A model generated the notes under the pieces. The model saw only the letters and a program-made list of their open reading frames with translations, ran no database searches and was not told where the DNA came from. Below, piece by piece: positions 9,301 through 19,028 of a stretch of 64,000 nt of DNA (position 1 is the first letter of the stretch; every line of letters starts with the position of its first letter). The position numbers and the translations under genes are program-made. Source of the DNA: UBA4417 sp031550085 (GTDB lineage Bacteria > Bacteroidota > Bacteroidia > Bacteroidales > UBA4417). The DNA is taken from positions 1-64,000 of the forward strand of contig JAVBOY010000003.1 in assembly GCA_031550085.1 (NCBI GenBank), given 5' to 3'.

Positions 9301-11015
9301 CCGATATGGATCCGGCCTGGAAGCAATATGGATTCGAATTTACAGTTCCCCAAGGTATCAATTCATTGAAACTGCGCATCATAAACAACGGAACAGGTTC
9401 TGTGGGCAATGATTTTGTCATGGACGATATCGAAGTGCGTTTGTGTACGCCTCCCGTAACAGCAACCGTAAACGGACTGACAAGCGATACCATTTGTGCG
9501 GGAGATGGAGTCAATTTAACAGCTTCTTATACCGATAACGGTACGTTCCCCGGAGGATTGGTAGGATACTGGTTGAAATCAACCACCGGAAACATCAACG
9601 ATCCTTCCGAATGGACCAGGATAAGCAGTTCCGACGTAACAGGAGGAGGATCTATTTCCTCTTCCATCTCCGATAATCCCGCAGGAACAACCATCTATTA
9701 CCGCTTTGTAACAGCCAACTCAGCCAATATCAACAATCCTATGTGCCGGGCTGCTTCCGACGTCTTATCGGTATATTTCCGGCCCGTTCCTTCATTTACC
9801 ATTCAACATGCGGCTACCTGTTCTGAACCCATTAATCTCTACGCCTGTGTCCTGGATTTAAAAGATGCCCTTCCGGACAGCCTTAAATTCAGTACCGAGG
9901 ATACTTTCACCTCTGGCCTTATTAGCAATCCTTCCAGTTACGTCTTTACAGGAATTACAACCATTTATGTAAAAGCATCCAACGGTTGTACCTCCGCGGT
10001 ACAAGAAATTACCATTACTGCAGGTGCCTTGTGGGTCGTTATTCCCACAGACAGTGTGAAAAACGTATCCTGTTATGGTGGAAGTGACGGAAGCGCTTTG
10101 GCAAGGCCTTTAAACGGCACCTCTCCTTATACATACCTCTGGAACACAACGCCTCCGCAAACCGACAGCCTAGCTATGGGTCTGGCTAAAGGCACATATT
10201 CTTGTACAGTGGCCGATGCGGTGGGTTGTGTCGGCACGACCGATAATATCATCCTTACCGAACCGGATCAAATTACCGTGGATAGTATTAAAGCAGCGAA
10301 TACGTTCTGCAACGAACCTTACGGACGGTGCCAGGTGTTCCTTAAAGGAGGAACTTCGCCCTATTCCTTTACGTATGACGGAGGAACGACTTGGGATACC
10401 TCAAATCCAAAAACAGCCTTGATGCCTGGGGATTATCTGGTTATGGCAAAAGACAGCCTGGACTGCTTGACAGGAACCTATCCTTTCACCATTGCAGACA
10501 GTCCGCTACAAGTGTCCATTGCGGCTTCCGATACGGTTTGCAAAACTCAAAACATGGTATTGAGCCCGGGAGTTATTCCACTTTCTTATTTGTGGCAGGA
10601 TGGAAGTACTTCGCAAACATGCCCCGTATCGGATATTGGCTGGTATTGGGTAAAAGTTTTCCAGTCGCCCACCTGCCAGGCTGTGGATTCGGTCTATGTG
10701 GAAAATTGCAACCTGATCGATTTCCTGTTTTTCCCCAGCGCTTTTTCCCCTAATGGTGACGGGCTGAATGACGTATTTATCCTGATACTCAACCCTAAGA
10801 TCGCAGATCAGGTGCCGGAAGATCATTTTGCAATGCAGGTTTATGATAAATGGGGCGGGCTTGTTTTTCAAACGAAAAATCCTAAGATTGGATGGGATGG
10901 AACCAACTCGGGGCAAAAATGTCCGGTAGGAGTCTATACCTATCTGGTAAAATACCTCGACCCGCTTGAAAACAAAGCCAAAACTCTCCGGGGAAGCGTA
11001 TTATTATTGGAATGA
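6330..11015 (+). CDS. Giant T9SS type B surface protein with FG-GAP propeller, SprB repeat and CHU_C domain
   Basis: The 1561-residue secreted protein starts at MMPMKRLFTLATVFFAF with a signal peptide ending near AYSQ. Residues about 55-480 hold calcium-binding FG-GAP/VCBS motifs (GDLDGDGIPEI, ADFDGDGVPEI, GDVDGDGKLEV, ADVDNDGSAEI) of a beta-propeller. A CARDB-like domain follows near 550-650, a cadherin-like domain near 668-770, a carbohydrate-binding-like segment from 839 (LLFREDFGG), Ig/PKD-like modules from about 1041, and an SprB-type repeat from 1245 (NVSCYGGSDGSA). The end, from 1467 (FPSAFSPNGDGLNDVF), is the gliding-motility-associated C-terminal sorting domain. It should be exported by the type IX system and fixed at the surface as an adhesin or mobile filament. 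The frame is open to 6171, but only the Met at 6330 (or 6339) precedes a signal peptide. It heads a three-gene cluster. Confidence 0.9.
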   Translation: MMPMKRLFTLATVFFAFCITAYSQVIPDNIISADCYGNVSPSAWSVNEAWRSTQEVCALITPVVGDLDGDGIPEIVAAGPRVGNTKYFNKLYIFKGENRNSVKTINTGNVGFRNLGAFAIGKTTIDGEEKAIIVVALASGKLQAWDPNGSLTVPLWTSTANFVSGTSAIDMFTSVHFADFDGDGVPEIYTSDRIFDSSTGKLLVSKTGGGSRGEVSMWAYRSAKHYFSHVADVMGEGKPQLILANEVYRVNIVSKTDPTQNSLALASSILPFALPGVEKLDGVSLAVDINQDGLLDVLVVSSGDDTHLKVGLYAWDPRTQNVIAQTVFTDVSPQSSTLSQAGVPFVGDVDGDGKLEVLMVNSDKIHGFRIFNDMFLEVYNMPVNDPSGTTGITLFDFNQDGTAELVYRDEQNLRIMRANPFFQNFSTLQSYPCGSATIWEYPLVADVDNDGSAEIVAIGGGSAAYDGTLRIYKSGNASSPWAPARRVWNQYAYNVVNVNEDLTIPKIQYNSATPFSGGVCNSATPTQPFNGFLQQATTLNQYGCPFWLLPDIVFDGPVNYTVYPDGDSLVIQLTLKNQGDAAAQAPFYISVYKNSVSIPNLVHTHAHPNPIGKGESATIKFTIYNLSAFSPFSSLIVKFNDNGTGISFQPECDSTYNNVPIDVKMGMGCADDYATTGTNHPVTIDVPLNDSYPGCNRPDITISITSVPAHGTATVNANKDIVYTPITGWYGIDSLRYLLTDCHAEKDSAMAYIATLKPGALMYVACPNATTTLSLHDIPGVKYYWYTAQTEGILVSGGSNASSLTVTKNASAQETWWVEARYGSIIFPRYRIDLFLSESCGGTQTACASTGSLLFREDFGGNLSSDPVYKPTGIPQVTGYNYVTTTSSSDGVYWIRKQSIDHSGLWYIFDDHTYPQDVTRGYLLQVNASQAPGQFYEQTIEGLCEGGKLTFTAWISSVVLDAFGVDKTNMVFLLEDTHEETIAQYYTGDVPDMDPAWKQYGFEFTVPQGINSLKLRIINNGTGSVGNDFVMDDIEVRLCTPPVTATVNGLTSDTICAGDGVNLTASYTDNGTFPGGLVGYWLKSTTGNINDPSEWTRISSSDVTGGGSISSSISDNPAGTTIYYRFVTANSANINNPMCRAASDVLSVYFRPVPSFTIQHAATCSEPINLYACVLDLKDALPDSLKFSTEDTFTSGLISNPSSYVFTGITTIYVKASNGCTSAVQEITITAGALWVVIPTDSVKNVSCYGGSDGSALARPLNGTSPYTYLWNTTPPQTDSLAMGLAKGTYSCTVADAVGCVGTTDNIILTEPDQITVDSIKAANTFCNEPYGRCQVFLKGGTSPYSFTYDGGTTWDTSNPKTALMPGDYLVMAKDSLDCLTGTYPFTIADSPLQVSIAASDTVCKTQNMVLSPGVIPLSYLWQDGSTSQTCPVSDIGWYWVKVFQSPTCQAVDSVYVENCNLIDFLFFPSAFSPNGDGLNDVFILILNPKIADQVPEDHFAMQVYDKWGGLVFQTKNPKIGWDGTNSGQKCPVGVYTYLVKYLDPLENKAKTLRGSVLLLE

Positions 11016-11055
11016 AGGAAAGCATCAAAATTTAACAAGCTTCAAAAACAATTCA

Positions 11056-13879
11056 ATGAGATCATTTCATATCCTTTTTATATTATTTTTTACTTTTTTC
11101 ATATCAGCTGTTTCTGCACAAGAGCTGCCCGATAACATTATTTCCGCCGATTGCTATGGAAATATAAATCCTACCGAATGGAGTATCACTGAGGCCTGGC
11201 GGAGTTCGCAAGGCGTTTGCACACTTGTTACGCCAGTGATCGGTGATTTGGATGGTGATGGTATCCCTGAAATTGTGACAGCCGGTTTTTCTTACGATGA
11301 TTATTTAACTGAAATATTTATATTCAATGGTGCAGATCGGGACGCTGTAAAAAACTATCTCTCTGGGGTATCCGGGTGTTCAATATAGACATCAAGGAGC
11401 TTTTGCCATTGGAAAAACAATCATTGGAAGTGTAGAAAAAGCGATTATTGTTGTGGCAAGGGATGATGGGAAATTACAGGCATGGGATCCCAATGGATCA
11501 TTGATGGGGCCTTTATGGACCTCTACCGATGATTTTATTTCATCCTTCAACTATGGCCGTGCGTTCACTTCCGTACATTTTGCTGATTTCGACGGAGATG
11601 GTATTCCTGAAATTTATACCTCCGACCGCATATTCGATTCGTCCACAGGAAAACTCTTGGTAAGCAAAACCGGAGGAAATCGGGGCGAAGTAGACATTAC
11701 ATCCCGGGGTGGAATAAACTATTTTTCACATGCTGCCGATGTATTGGGTGAAGGGAAACTTCAATTGATCCTTGCCAACGAGGTGTACCGGGTAAATATT
11801 GTAAGCAAAACTAATCCCTCCTTAAATAGCATGGGATTAGCAAGTACAATTTCTCCATCCGCCTTGCCGGGCCTGCAAAAACTGGATGGAGTATCCATGG
11901 CTGTCGATATCAATCAAGACGGGCTATTGGATGTATTAGTTGCATCCTCAGGAGAGAATACCGACAGGAAAGTGGGGTTGTATGCTTGGGACCCGCGAAC
12001 CCAGAGTGTCATCGCTGAAACTGTTTTTTTTGACGAATCTTACCAGATGCCGGGATTATCTCAGGCAGGAATCCCTTTTGTGGGCGATGTGGATGGTGAC
12101 GGAAAACTCGAAGTATTGATGGTAAATACAGATGTAATTCATGGATTCCGGATTGCAGGTAATAAATTTGAATTGGTATATAATATGGTGGTTAACGATC
12201 CGTCGGGTACGACCGGCATCACCCTTTTTGATTTTAATCAAGACGGAACGGCAGAACTGGTGTACAGGGATGAGGATAACTTACGCATTATGCGTGCCAA
12301 TCCAACTCTACAAAATTTTACAACTTTAAAGTCCTATCCCTGCGGATCGGCAACTGTTTGGGAATTCCCCGTGGTGGCCGATGTAGATAACGATGGAGCT
12401 GCTGAAATCGTTGTGGTTGGCGAAGGGCATCGTGCTATGGAGGGCTCTTTACGTATCTACAAATCCGGCGACGCATCCAAACCTTGGGCACCGGCACGCA
12501 AAGTCTGGAATCAGTATGCCTACAATGTGATCAACGTAAATGAGGATTTAACCATACCAAAAAAACAGTACAATAGCGCCACTTTCTTTTCCGGTGGCGA
12601 CTGTAACAGTCCCACACCGAACCAACCCTTCAATAGTTTTTTGCAACAAGCAACCACGTTAAACCAACACGGTTGCCCGTTTTGGTTATTACCCGATATC
12701 GTATTTGACGGGCCGGTAACTTATACTTTACATCCTGATGGTGATTCTTTGGTTGTCCAATTAACATTGAAAAATCAAGGCGATGCGGCAGTGTTGGCGC
12801 CGCTCTACATCAGTGTTTATAAAAACACAATCACCGTTCTCAATCGAATATATACCTATTCTTATCCAAAACCCATACACAAGGGGTCAGGGGCTACGAT
12901 CACATTTACCATTCACAACATCAGTTCATTCAGACCGTTCCACTCGCTTATTGTGAAATTTAATGATAACGGAAATACGCTGAATTTCCAGCAGGAATGC
13001 GATCACAGCAAAAATAACGACACAATCGACATTAAGATGGCGAACAGTTGCACGAACGATTACGCAACAACTCAAATAAATAAACCGGTGACCGTTAATG
13101 TGCTGCTTAATGACGGATTCCCTGGATGTACGCGAACCAATGTAGCCCTCTCCGAAACATTCGTATCTGCTCAAAAAGCCAAACATGGGGCTGTTTCATT
13201 CAATGCCAGCAAAGATCTCGTTTATACTCCCGATGCCGGTTGGTTTGGAATCGACAGTGTGCTCTATGTGCTCACGGACTGTGGCGGATATCAAGATTCC
13301 GCAAAAGTGTACATTATCACGTTCAAACCAGATTCTTCTTATATATCTTGCCCTAGCCTCAGCGTAACTTTGAACTTAGAAATGATACCGGGAGTACAAT
13401 ACGATTGGTACAACACGCAGACAGGCGGAACCATAGTACCGGACGGCGGCAATGCAAACAGTTTAACTGTAATAAAAGACCTATCGGACCAACAATCCTG
13501 GTGGGTGGAAGCGCAGTATGGTACAATATCTTTCCCCCGCTACCGGATTGACCTAAATCTGAATACCAATTGCAACTTGGAAATGCTCTTATTACTTCCC
13601 AATGCTTTTACACCCAACGGAGATGGAAATAATGATGTATTTCTGATAATATGTGATTCTGACCTTAAAAGTTGGATTCAAAACGATTTTCTAATGCAAA
13701 TTTATGACAAATGGGGAGGGCTTGTTTTTCAAACGAAAAATCCCGATCCCGGCTGGGACGGAACCTCTTCAGGAAAAAAATGTCCTGCTGGCGTTTACAC
13801 TTACCTCATAAAATATCACGATCCTCTAAATGGAAACAAACAGAAAAGTCTTCGGGGCAATGTATTATTATTGGAATAA
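11056..13879 (+). pseudogene. Shorter FG-GAP/CHU_C paralogue, broken by a frameshift
   Basis: The start MRSFHILFILFFTFF is a signal peptide. The text then follows the preceding gene closely (LPDNIISADCYGN, GDLDGDGIPEI). At the A-run 11349-11354 the frame shifts: it reads VKNYLSGVSGCSI and stops at 11388. Removing one A gives VKTISLGYPGVQ and runs on into AFAIGKT, matching the paralogue, and stays open to 13879 for 940 residues. The propeller, CARDB-like and cadherin-like parts and the CHU_C end (LPNAFTPNGDGNNDVF) are present. The roughly 600-residue SprB/Ig block of the neighbour is absent. As written, the gene would make only a short N-terminal fragment. The cause could be true decay, phase variation in the A-tract or a sequencing indel. 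Confidence 0.85.
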
Positions 13880-13924
13880 ATTGTTTGTATGAAACAACTC
13901 CTATTCAAAAAATCAACAGATTCC

Positions 13925-14648
13925 ATGAAACTGTCCGTATTTCTATTAATCACCCTTTTTCCTGCACTTTGGTTGCAAGCCCAAAACAGCGACGTCAAGT
14001 GCTTTTTGATCGGTGTAAACTTCTCCCCTGACTATTGTTACCGGACAATGGTCAGTAATGGAGAGCCCGAAGGAAACAGGTTTGTTGATCTGCGGAACGA
14101 TTCCGATATCCCAAAATTTGGTTTTACATCCGGCATAAATGTTTGTTACAATCGATCAAAAACGCATCGGAATAGAAGCCGGTATTCAATATGCAAACAA
14201 GGGGGTTCGAACAAAATTTCTGGATGTTCACAACGACCAGAATCCTTCCATTGTACAAAAAAAGGCATTTGTATTTACCTCACATTATATCGACCTTCCG
14301 TTGAAAATTAATTTTACTTGGGGAGAGAAACGTTTGCGTTTTTGCACAAGCGCGGGAATTACACCCAACATTTGGTTCCGGGAAACCCTCACAACCAAGG
14401 AAAAATTTGAAAACGGTGATGTTAAAAGAAAAACAGAGAAATATCCATCCGACCATTTCAGAAGGTTCAACATATCTCCCACAGTAAGTGCCGGAATCAA
14501 CTATAAAATCAGTGACCGCTTTCTTTTAAAAATGGAACCCACTTTCCGTTATGAACTTTTGGACTTACTCGATTCCGATAGGGCAGTTGTAAAACAATAC
14601 CTTTGGAGTATCGGCTTAAATACCAGTTGTTATTTCAGTTTGAAGTAA
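13925..14648 (+). pseudogene. Outer-membrane beta-barrel protein, broken by a frameshift
   Basis: The start MKLSVFLLITLFPALWLQAQ is a signal peptide. The body has alternating strands typical of a small PorT-like outer-membrane barrel (GVNFSPDYCYRTMV, GIEAGIQYANKG, GLNTSCYFSLK at the end). The frame is broken at the A-run 14158-14162: one frame reads CYNRSKTHRNRSR and stops at 14311, while the other carries RIGIEAGIQYANKG to the stop at 14648. Deleting one A restores a single 240-residue protein. It starts 45 bp after the CHU_C paralogue. Barrel proteins often sit beside type B T9SS cargo, so it may have served as a partner or anchor. That role is inferred. Confidence 0.75.
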
Positions 14649-14874
14649 TCAAAGAAAAATCCTTCTGCAAACAAGCAATCTTGCGATAACCCCTTATTCG
14701 ATAAAAATCAAAAAAATGGAAGTAAAAAGGAATCCATTGTAAAAACAATTATTACTTGATTTACAGCCTTTTTTAGACTGAAATTATCTTTCGAAAATTA
14801 ATTTATTTGAAACATTCTATCAGGGGAATCAACAGATTTCAAAACGATCTCATCCGCAGAAAACTATTTTTTTG

Positions 14875-14882
14875 TACGTTTG
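14875..14882 (+). promoter_or_regulatory. Promoter -7 box of the OPT transporter gene
   Basis: TACGTTTG matches TAnnTTTG exactly and lies 20 bp before the ATG at 14903. No clear TTG was seen at the -33 position. The rest of the 14649-14902 gap is AT-rich, with no other feature noticed. Confidence 0.5.
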
Positions 14883-14902
14883 ACAACTAAAAAACAAATT
14901 CT

Positions 14903-16912
14903 ATGGAACATAAAACAGACGAAAAAATTAAGGGCTTACCCGACAATGCCTACCGTGAATTGGGCAAAGACGAAACCTACCAGCCCGTTATGTCACCTCA
15001 GAAAAAATATCCCGAAGTCACCGTTTGGAGCGTCACCTGGGGAATTGTAATGGCCGTTGTGTTTTCGGCTGCCGCCGCTTACCTGGGGCTTAAAATCGGT
15101 CAGGTTTTCGAAGCCGCCATTCCCATCGCCATCATTGCCATCGGGTTGTCATCAGCATCCAAACGGAAAAATACCTTGGGCGAAAATGTCATCATTCAAA
15201 GCATCGGCGCCAGTTCTGGAGTTATTGTGGCTGGAGCCATTTTTACACTTCCCGCACTCTACATTTTGCAGGCCAAGTATCCCGAATTGGGTGTTAGTTT
15301 TTACAAAGTATTCTTATCCTCGCTGTTGGGCGGCTTTTTGGGAATCCTGTTTCTGATTCCGTTCCGCAAGTACTTTGTAAGCGATATGCATGGCAAATAT
15401 CCTTTTCCCGAAGCAACCGCCACCACCGAAGTATTGGTTTCGGGGGAAAAAGGCGGTTCCCAAGCCCGCCTGTTATTGGTTGCCGGCTTGGTAGGTGGTA
15501 TTTACGATTTTATGATCGCCGCTTTTGCTTGGTTTCCCGAAGTCATTACCACACGTATTATTCCCGCAGGAGAAGCTCTGGCAACTAAAGCCAAAATGGT
15601 ATTCAAAGTAAACATCGGCGCGGCAGTCATGGGCATCGGTTATATCATCGGATTGAAATACGCCGCCATCATTTGCGCCGGCTCGTTTTTAGGCTGGTTT
15701 GTGCTTATCCCGTTAATCTCGCATTTTGCCGACGGGCAAACGATTGCTGTGGGAGCCAACATCACCAAACTGGTCGGTGATATGAGTGCTGAAGAAATTT
15801 TCAGGAATTATGTACGTCACATCGGTATCGGCGGCATTGCCATGGCCGGAATCATCGGCATCATCCGTTCGTCGGGCATTATCAAATCGGCATTTGGCCT
15901 GGCCGTTAAAGAAATGGGTAGTAAACAAACAGGACAAAAAAAAGAAACTCTTCGTACCCAACGCGATATTTCGATGAAAATCATTTTGGGTGGCGTATTG
16001 CTCACAGCAGCGATCATTTTTATTTTCTTCCTGTTTGGGGTCGTTCACAACTTGGGTTATGCACTGATCGGATTGGCCATTGTCATGATCATTGCCTTCC
16101 TCTTTACAACCGTAGCGGCAAACGCCATTGCCATTGTGGGAACGAATCCCGTGAGCGGCATGACCCTGATGACGCTGATTTTAACCTCCGTTGTTCTGGT
16201 ATCTGTCGGGCTGAAAGGAACCGAAGGAATGGTGGCCTCGCTGGTAATTGGAGGCGTGGTTTGTACCGCCCTTTCCATGTCGGGAGGTTTTATCACTGAT
16301 TTAAAAATCGGTTACTGGCTGGGGACATCCCCTTACAAACAACAAACCTGGAAATTTCTCGGAACGTTTGTTTCGGCAGCTACCGTGGGTGGTGTAATCA
16401 TGATTTTGAATAAAACCTACGGATTTACCGGTGAGAATGCGCTGGTCGCTCCGCAAGCCAATGCCATGGCTGCCGTTATTGAGCCGCTGATGTCGGGACA
16501 AGGTGCTCCCTGGATGCTATACGTTGCCGGTGCTTGTTTATCACTGATTTTAACCATGATCGGCATTCCCGCTTTGGCATTCGCCCTGGGAATTTTCATT
16601 CCGCTCGAACTAAACACTCCATTGTTGGTAGGTGGATTAATCGCTTATTTTGTTGCTCGAAGCACCAAAGACGCAAAATTGCAACAAGCCCGCAAAGAAC
16701 GCGGCACTCTCATTGCATCCGGATTTATTGCCGGAGGCGCTTTGATGGGAGTCGTAAGTGCCATTTTGAAATTCCAGAACATCAATTTAATCAGCAATCC
16801 CGAATGGGCCGAAACCAATCCCGCTGCATTTGTCGGTATTGCTGCTTATGTGATTTTAATTGCATATTGTTATTGGGAATCCAAACGCGCCAAAGTAACC
16901 GAAGAAGAATAA
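14903..16912 (+). CDS. OPT-family oligopeptide transporter
   Basis: The 669-residue polytopic inner-membrane protein has about 14 or more hydrophobic segments after a polar start of about 45 residues. The first membrane segment region (SVTWGIVMAVVFSAAAAYLGLKIGQVFEAAIP) is characteristic of the OPT family, as is the following GENVIIQSIGASSG. Members import peptides, or metal complexes in the YSL branch, driven by proton symport. The substrate cannot be read from the sequence. It is a single-gene unit with its own -7 box upstream and a strong hairpin terminator downstream. The C-terminus is short and charged (KRAKVTEEE). Confidence 0.9.
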   Translation: MEHKTDEKIKGLPDNAYRELGKDETYQPVMSPQKKYPEVTVWSVTWGIVMAVVFSAAAAYLGLKIGQVFEAAIPIAIIAIGLSSASKRKNTLGENVIIQSIGASSGVIVAGAIFTLPALYILQAKYPELGVSFYKVFLSSLLGGFLGILFLIPFRKYFVSDMHGKYPFPEATATTEVLVSGEKGGSQARLLLVAGLVGGIYDFMIAAFAWFPEVITTRIIPAGEALATKAKMVFKVNIGAAVMGIGYIIGLKYAAIICAGSFLGWFVLIPLISHFADGQTIAVGANITKLVGDMSAEEIFRNYVRHIGIGGIAMAGIIGIIRSSGIIKSAFGLAVKEMGSKQTGQKKETLRTQRDISMKIILGGVLLTAAIIFIFFLFGVVHNLGYALIGLAIVMIIAFLFTTVAANAIAIVGTNPVSGMTLMTLILTSVVLVSVGLKGTEGMVASLVIGGVVCTALSMSGGFITDLKIGYWLGTSPYKQQTWKFLGTFVSAATVGGVIMILNKTYGFTGENALVAPQANAMAAVIEPLMSGQGAPWMLYVAGACLSLILTMIGIPALAFALGIFIPLELNTPLLVGGLIAYFVARSTKDAKLQQARKERGTLIASGFIAGGALMGVVSAILKFQNINLISNPEWAETNPAAFVGIAAYVILIAYCYWESKRAKVTEEE

Positions 16913-16928
16913 AACAAACTGTATTCAT

Positions 16929-16974
16929 GGAAAGGCTTGGTTTACTTTTGTGTAAATCAAGCCTTTTCCTTTTA
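16929..16974 (+). terminator. Terminator of the OPT gene
   Basis: GGAAAGGCTTG pairs with CAAGCCTTTTCC, with an inner TTTAC/GTAAA extension, followed by TTTT. The stem begins 16 bp after the stop codon of the transporter gene. Confidence 0.8.
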
Positions 16975-17145
16975 AAATCCAAAAACATATAACTCCCCGC
17001 AACACAGCAACGCTAGACAAACGGAAAGAAACCTCTAAAACGCAAGTAATGGGATGCCCAATCCGTTCAGATTCAATCCCAAGCAATTTCTACAAAAAAC
17101 CTATAAAAAGGCATTGTGAAACCATTCACACATAATAAAACTTCC

Positions 17146-17153
17146 TACCTTTG
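17146..17153 (+). promoter_or_regulatory. Promoter -7 box of korAB
   Basis: TACCTTTG matches TAnnTTTG exactly and is 25 bp before the ATG of korA at 17179. A -33 element at the usual distance was not evident. Confidence 0.5.
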
Positions 17154-17178
17154 TGTACTTTTTTAAAAATTGAAAAGC

Positions 17179-19026
17179 ATGAATGATACCTCAAACTTCA
17201 TCGAAAAAGAAGATGTTGTTGTAAAATTTGTAGGCGATTCGGGCGACGGAATGCAGCTTGCCGGAACGCTATTCAGCGATACCGCTGCTTTGGAAGGCCT
17301 TGACCTTGCCAATTTCCCCGATTATCCGGCCGAAATCCGCGCACCCCATAACACCATTGCGGGCGTTTCTGGTTTCCAAGTACGTGTGGGACACAAAAAA
17401 ATTGACAATTACGGCGACCACGTGGACGTTTTGGTTGCCATGAATCCCGCATCGCTAAAGTCGAACATGAAATGGGTACGCCAAGGAGCAACCTTAATTG
17501 TGGATGCGGATGCATTTGACGAAGCTGCTGTTAAAAAGGCCGGCTATCCGAGTAACCCGTTGGAAGACGGCAGCTTGGCTAGCTACAATGTAGTCGCTGC
17601 ACCCATCACTTCGCAATGCCGTGCTACCTTGAATCCCAAAAATATTGATAACAAAACGGCCGACCGTACCCGTAACATGTATGCGCTGGGTATTGCCTAT
17701 TACCTGTTTAACTGGAAATTGGATCATACCTTCCAATATTTTAAAGAAAAATTCAAGAAAAAACCGGAAATGATCGAAGCCAACAAACTGATCTTGCAGG
17801 CCGGTCATTCTTATGCCGAAAACGTGGAAGCCTTGCCTTCACCATATATGATTCCCAAAGCTGAATTGCCCAAAGGCCGTTACCGCAACATTACCGGAAA
17901 CGTGGCTACCGCTTGGGGTTTTTTAGCTGCTTCGGAACGTTCGGGACGTCCTTTATTTTTAGGCTCTTATCCTATTACGCCTGCAACTGAGATTTTAATT
18001 GAATTAGCCAAACACAAATCGCTGAGAGCAAAAGTATTCCAAGCCGAAGACGAAATTGCCGGAATTTGTTCTGCAATCGGTGCAGCTTATGCCGGTTCAC
18101 TGGCATTAACGACCACCTCGGGGCCGGGTCTTTCGCTGAAAAGCGAAGCCATGGGGCTGGCGGTGATCACCGAGTTGCCTTTGGTTATTGTGGATGTTCA
18201 ACGTGGCGGCCCTTCAACGGGACTACCCACCAAAAGCGAACAAAGCGACCTGATGCAAGCGTTGTTCGGACGCAACGGCGAAGCCCCCATGATTGTGTTG
18301 GCAGCATCAACTCCAACCGATTGTTTCTATTTTGCTTACATGGCTTCCAAGTTCGCCATGGAACACATGACTCCGGTTATTTTACTTACCGATGGAGCAT
18401 TAGGAAACGGTTCCCAATTGTTCCGCATTCCCAAAGTGGCGGATCTGCCCGAAATTAATCCGCCGTTGGCACAACCCAACGATCCTGATTTTAAACCCTA
18501 CCGCCGCAACGAGGAAAAACTGAATCGTTTGTGGGCAATTCCCGGAACCGAAGGATTGCGCCACCGCGTGGGCGGGCTGGAAAAAGAAAATATTATCGGA
18601 AACGTATCGACCGACCCGCAAAATCACCAACTAATGACCCATTTACGTCAGGAAAAGGTAGATCGCCTGGCAAATTACATCCCGCAGCAAGAAGTTCTAG
18701 GTGAAGAGTCCGGAGATCTGTTGGTAGTAAGCTGGGGCGGAACCCGAGGCGTGGTTCAATCGGCCGTGGAAGAGCTGCAAGCCGAAGGTAAAAAAATAAG
18801 CATGGCACACTTTAATTACATCATGCCGTTGCCTAAAAATACCCATGAGATTCTGAGCGGCTACAAAAAGATTGTGGTTTGTGAACTCAATGCAGGACAG
18901 TTTGTAAATTACCTCCGCATGAAAGAACCTTCGTTCAACTACATGCAATACAACAAGGTACAAGGCCTGCCGTTTACCGTAAGCGAACTCACCACCAAGT
19001 TTAACCAAATTTTGAAGGAGATATAA
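17179..19026 (+). CDS. korA: 2-oxoglutarate:ferredoxin oxidoreductase, subunit alpha (fused gamma-alpha)
   Basis: With KorB this enzyme converts 2-oxoglutarate, CoA and oxidised ferredoxin to succinyl-CoA, CO2 and reduced ferredoxin, and it can run in reverse. The 615-residue protein joins a gamma domain at the N-terminus (VVKFVGDSGDGMQLAGTLFS, residues about 13-200) to the alpha domain (SYPITPATEIL near 260; TTTSGPGLSLKSEAMGLA near 312; DVQRGGPSTGLPTKSEQSD near 340). That fused order is standard for Bacteroidota KorA. The frame is open from a TTG at 17170, but the ATG at 17179 fits better. The stop is followed after 2 nt by korB, so the two are co-transcribed. A related 2-oxoacid substrate cannot be excluded. 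Confidence 0.92.
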   Translation: MNDTSNFIEKEDVVVKFVGDSGDGMQLAGTLFSDTAALEGLDLANFPDYPAEIRAPHNTIAGVSGFQVRVGHKKIDNYGDHVDVLVAMNPASLKSNMKWVRQGATLIVDADAFDEAAVKKAGYPSNPLEDGSLASYNVVAAPITSQCRATLNPKNIDNKTADRTRNMYALGIAYYLFNWKLDHTFQYFKEKFKKKPEMIEANKLILQAGHSYAENVEALPSPYMIPKAELPKGRYRNITGNVATAWGFLAASERSGRPLFLGSYPITPATEILIELAKHKSLRAKVFQAEDEIAGICSAIGAAYAGSLALTTTSGPGLSLKSEAMGLAVITELPLVIVDVQRGGPSTGLPTKSEQSDLMQALFGRNGEAPMIVLAASTPTDCFYFAYMASKFAMEHMTPVILLTDGALGNGSQLFRIPKVADLPEINPPLAQPNDPDFKPYRRNEEKLNRLWAIPGTEGLRHRVGGLEKENIIGNVSTDPQNHQLMTHLRQEKVDRLANYIPQQEVLGEESGDLLVVSWGGTRGVVQSAVEELQAEGKKISMAHFNYIMPLPKNTHEILSGYKKIVVCELNAGQFVNYLRMKEPSFNYMQYNKVQGLPFTVSELTTKFNQILKEI

Positions 19027-19028
19027 TC

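Noticed and set aside
11349..11355. A AAAAAC as a programmed -1 ribosomal frameshift site
   Set aside because: The heptamer is in the right register, but the downstream frame lies +1 from the upstream one. A -1 slip would not restore the protein, so an inserted base is the simpler reading.
16942..16951. TTTACTTTTG as a promoter -7 box between the OPT gene and korA
   Set aside because: It lies in the loop of the OPT terminator hairpin, and korA has a better placed box at 17146.
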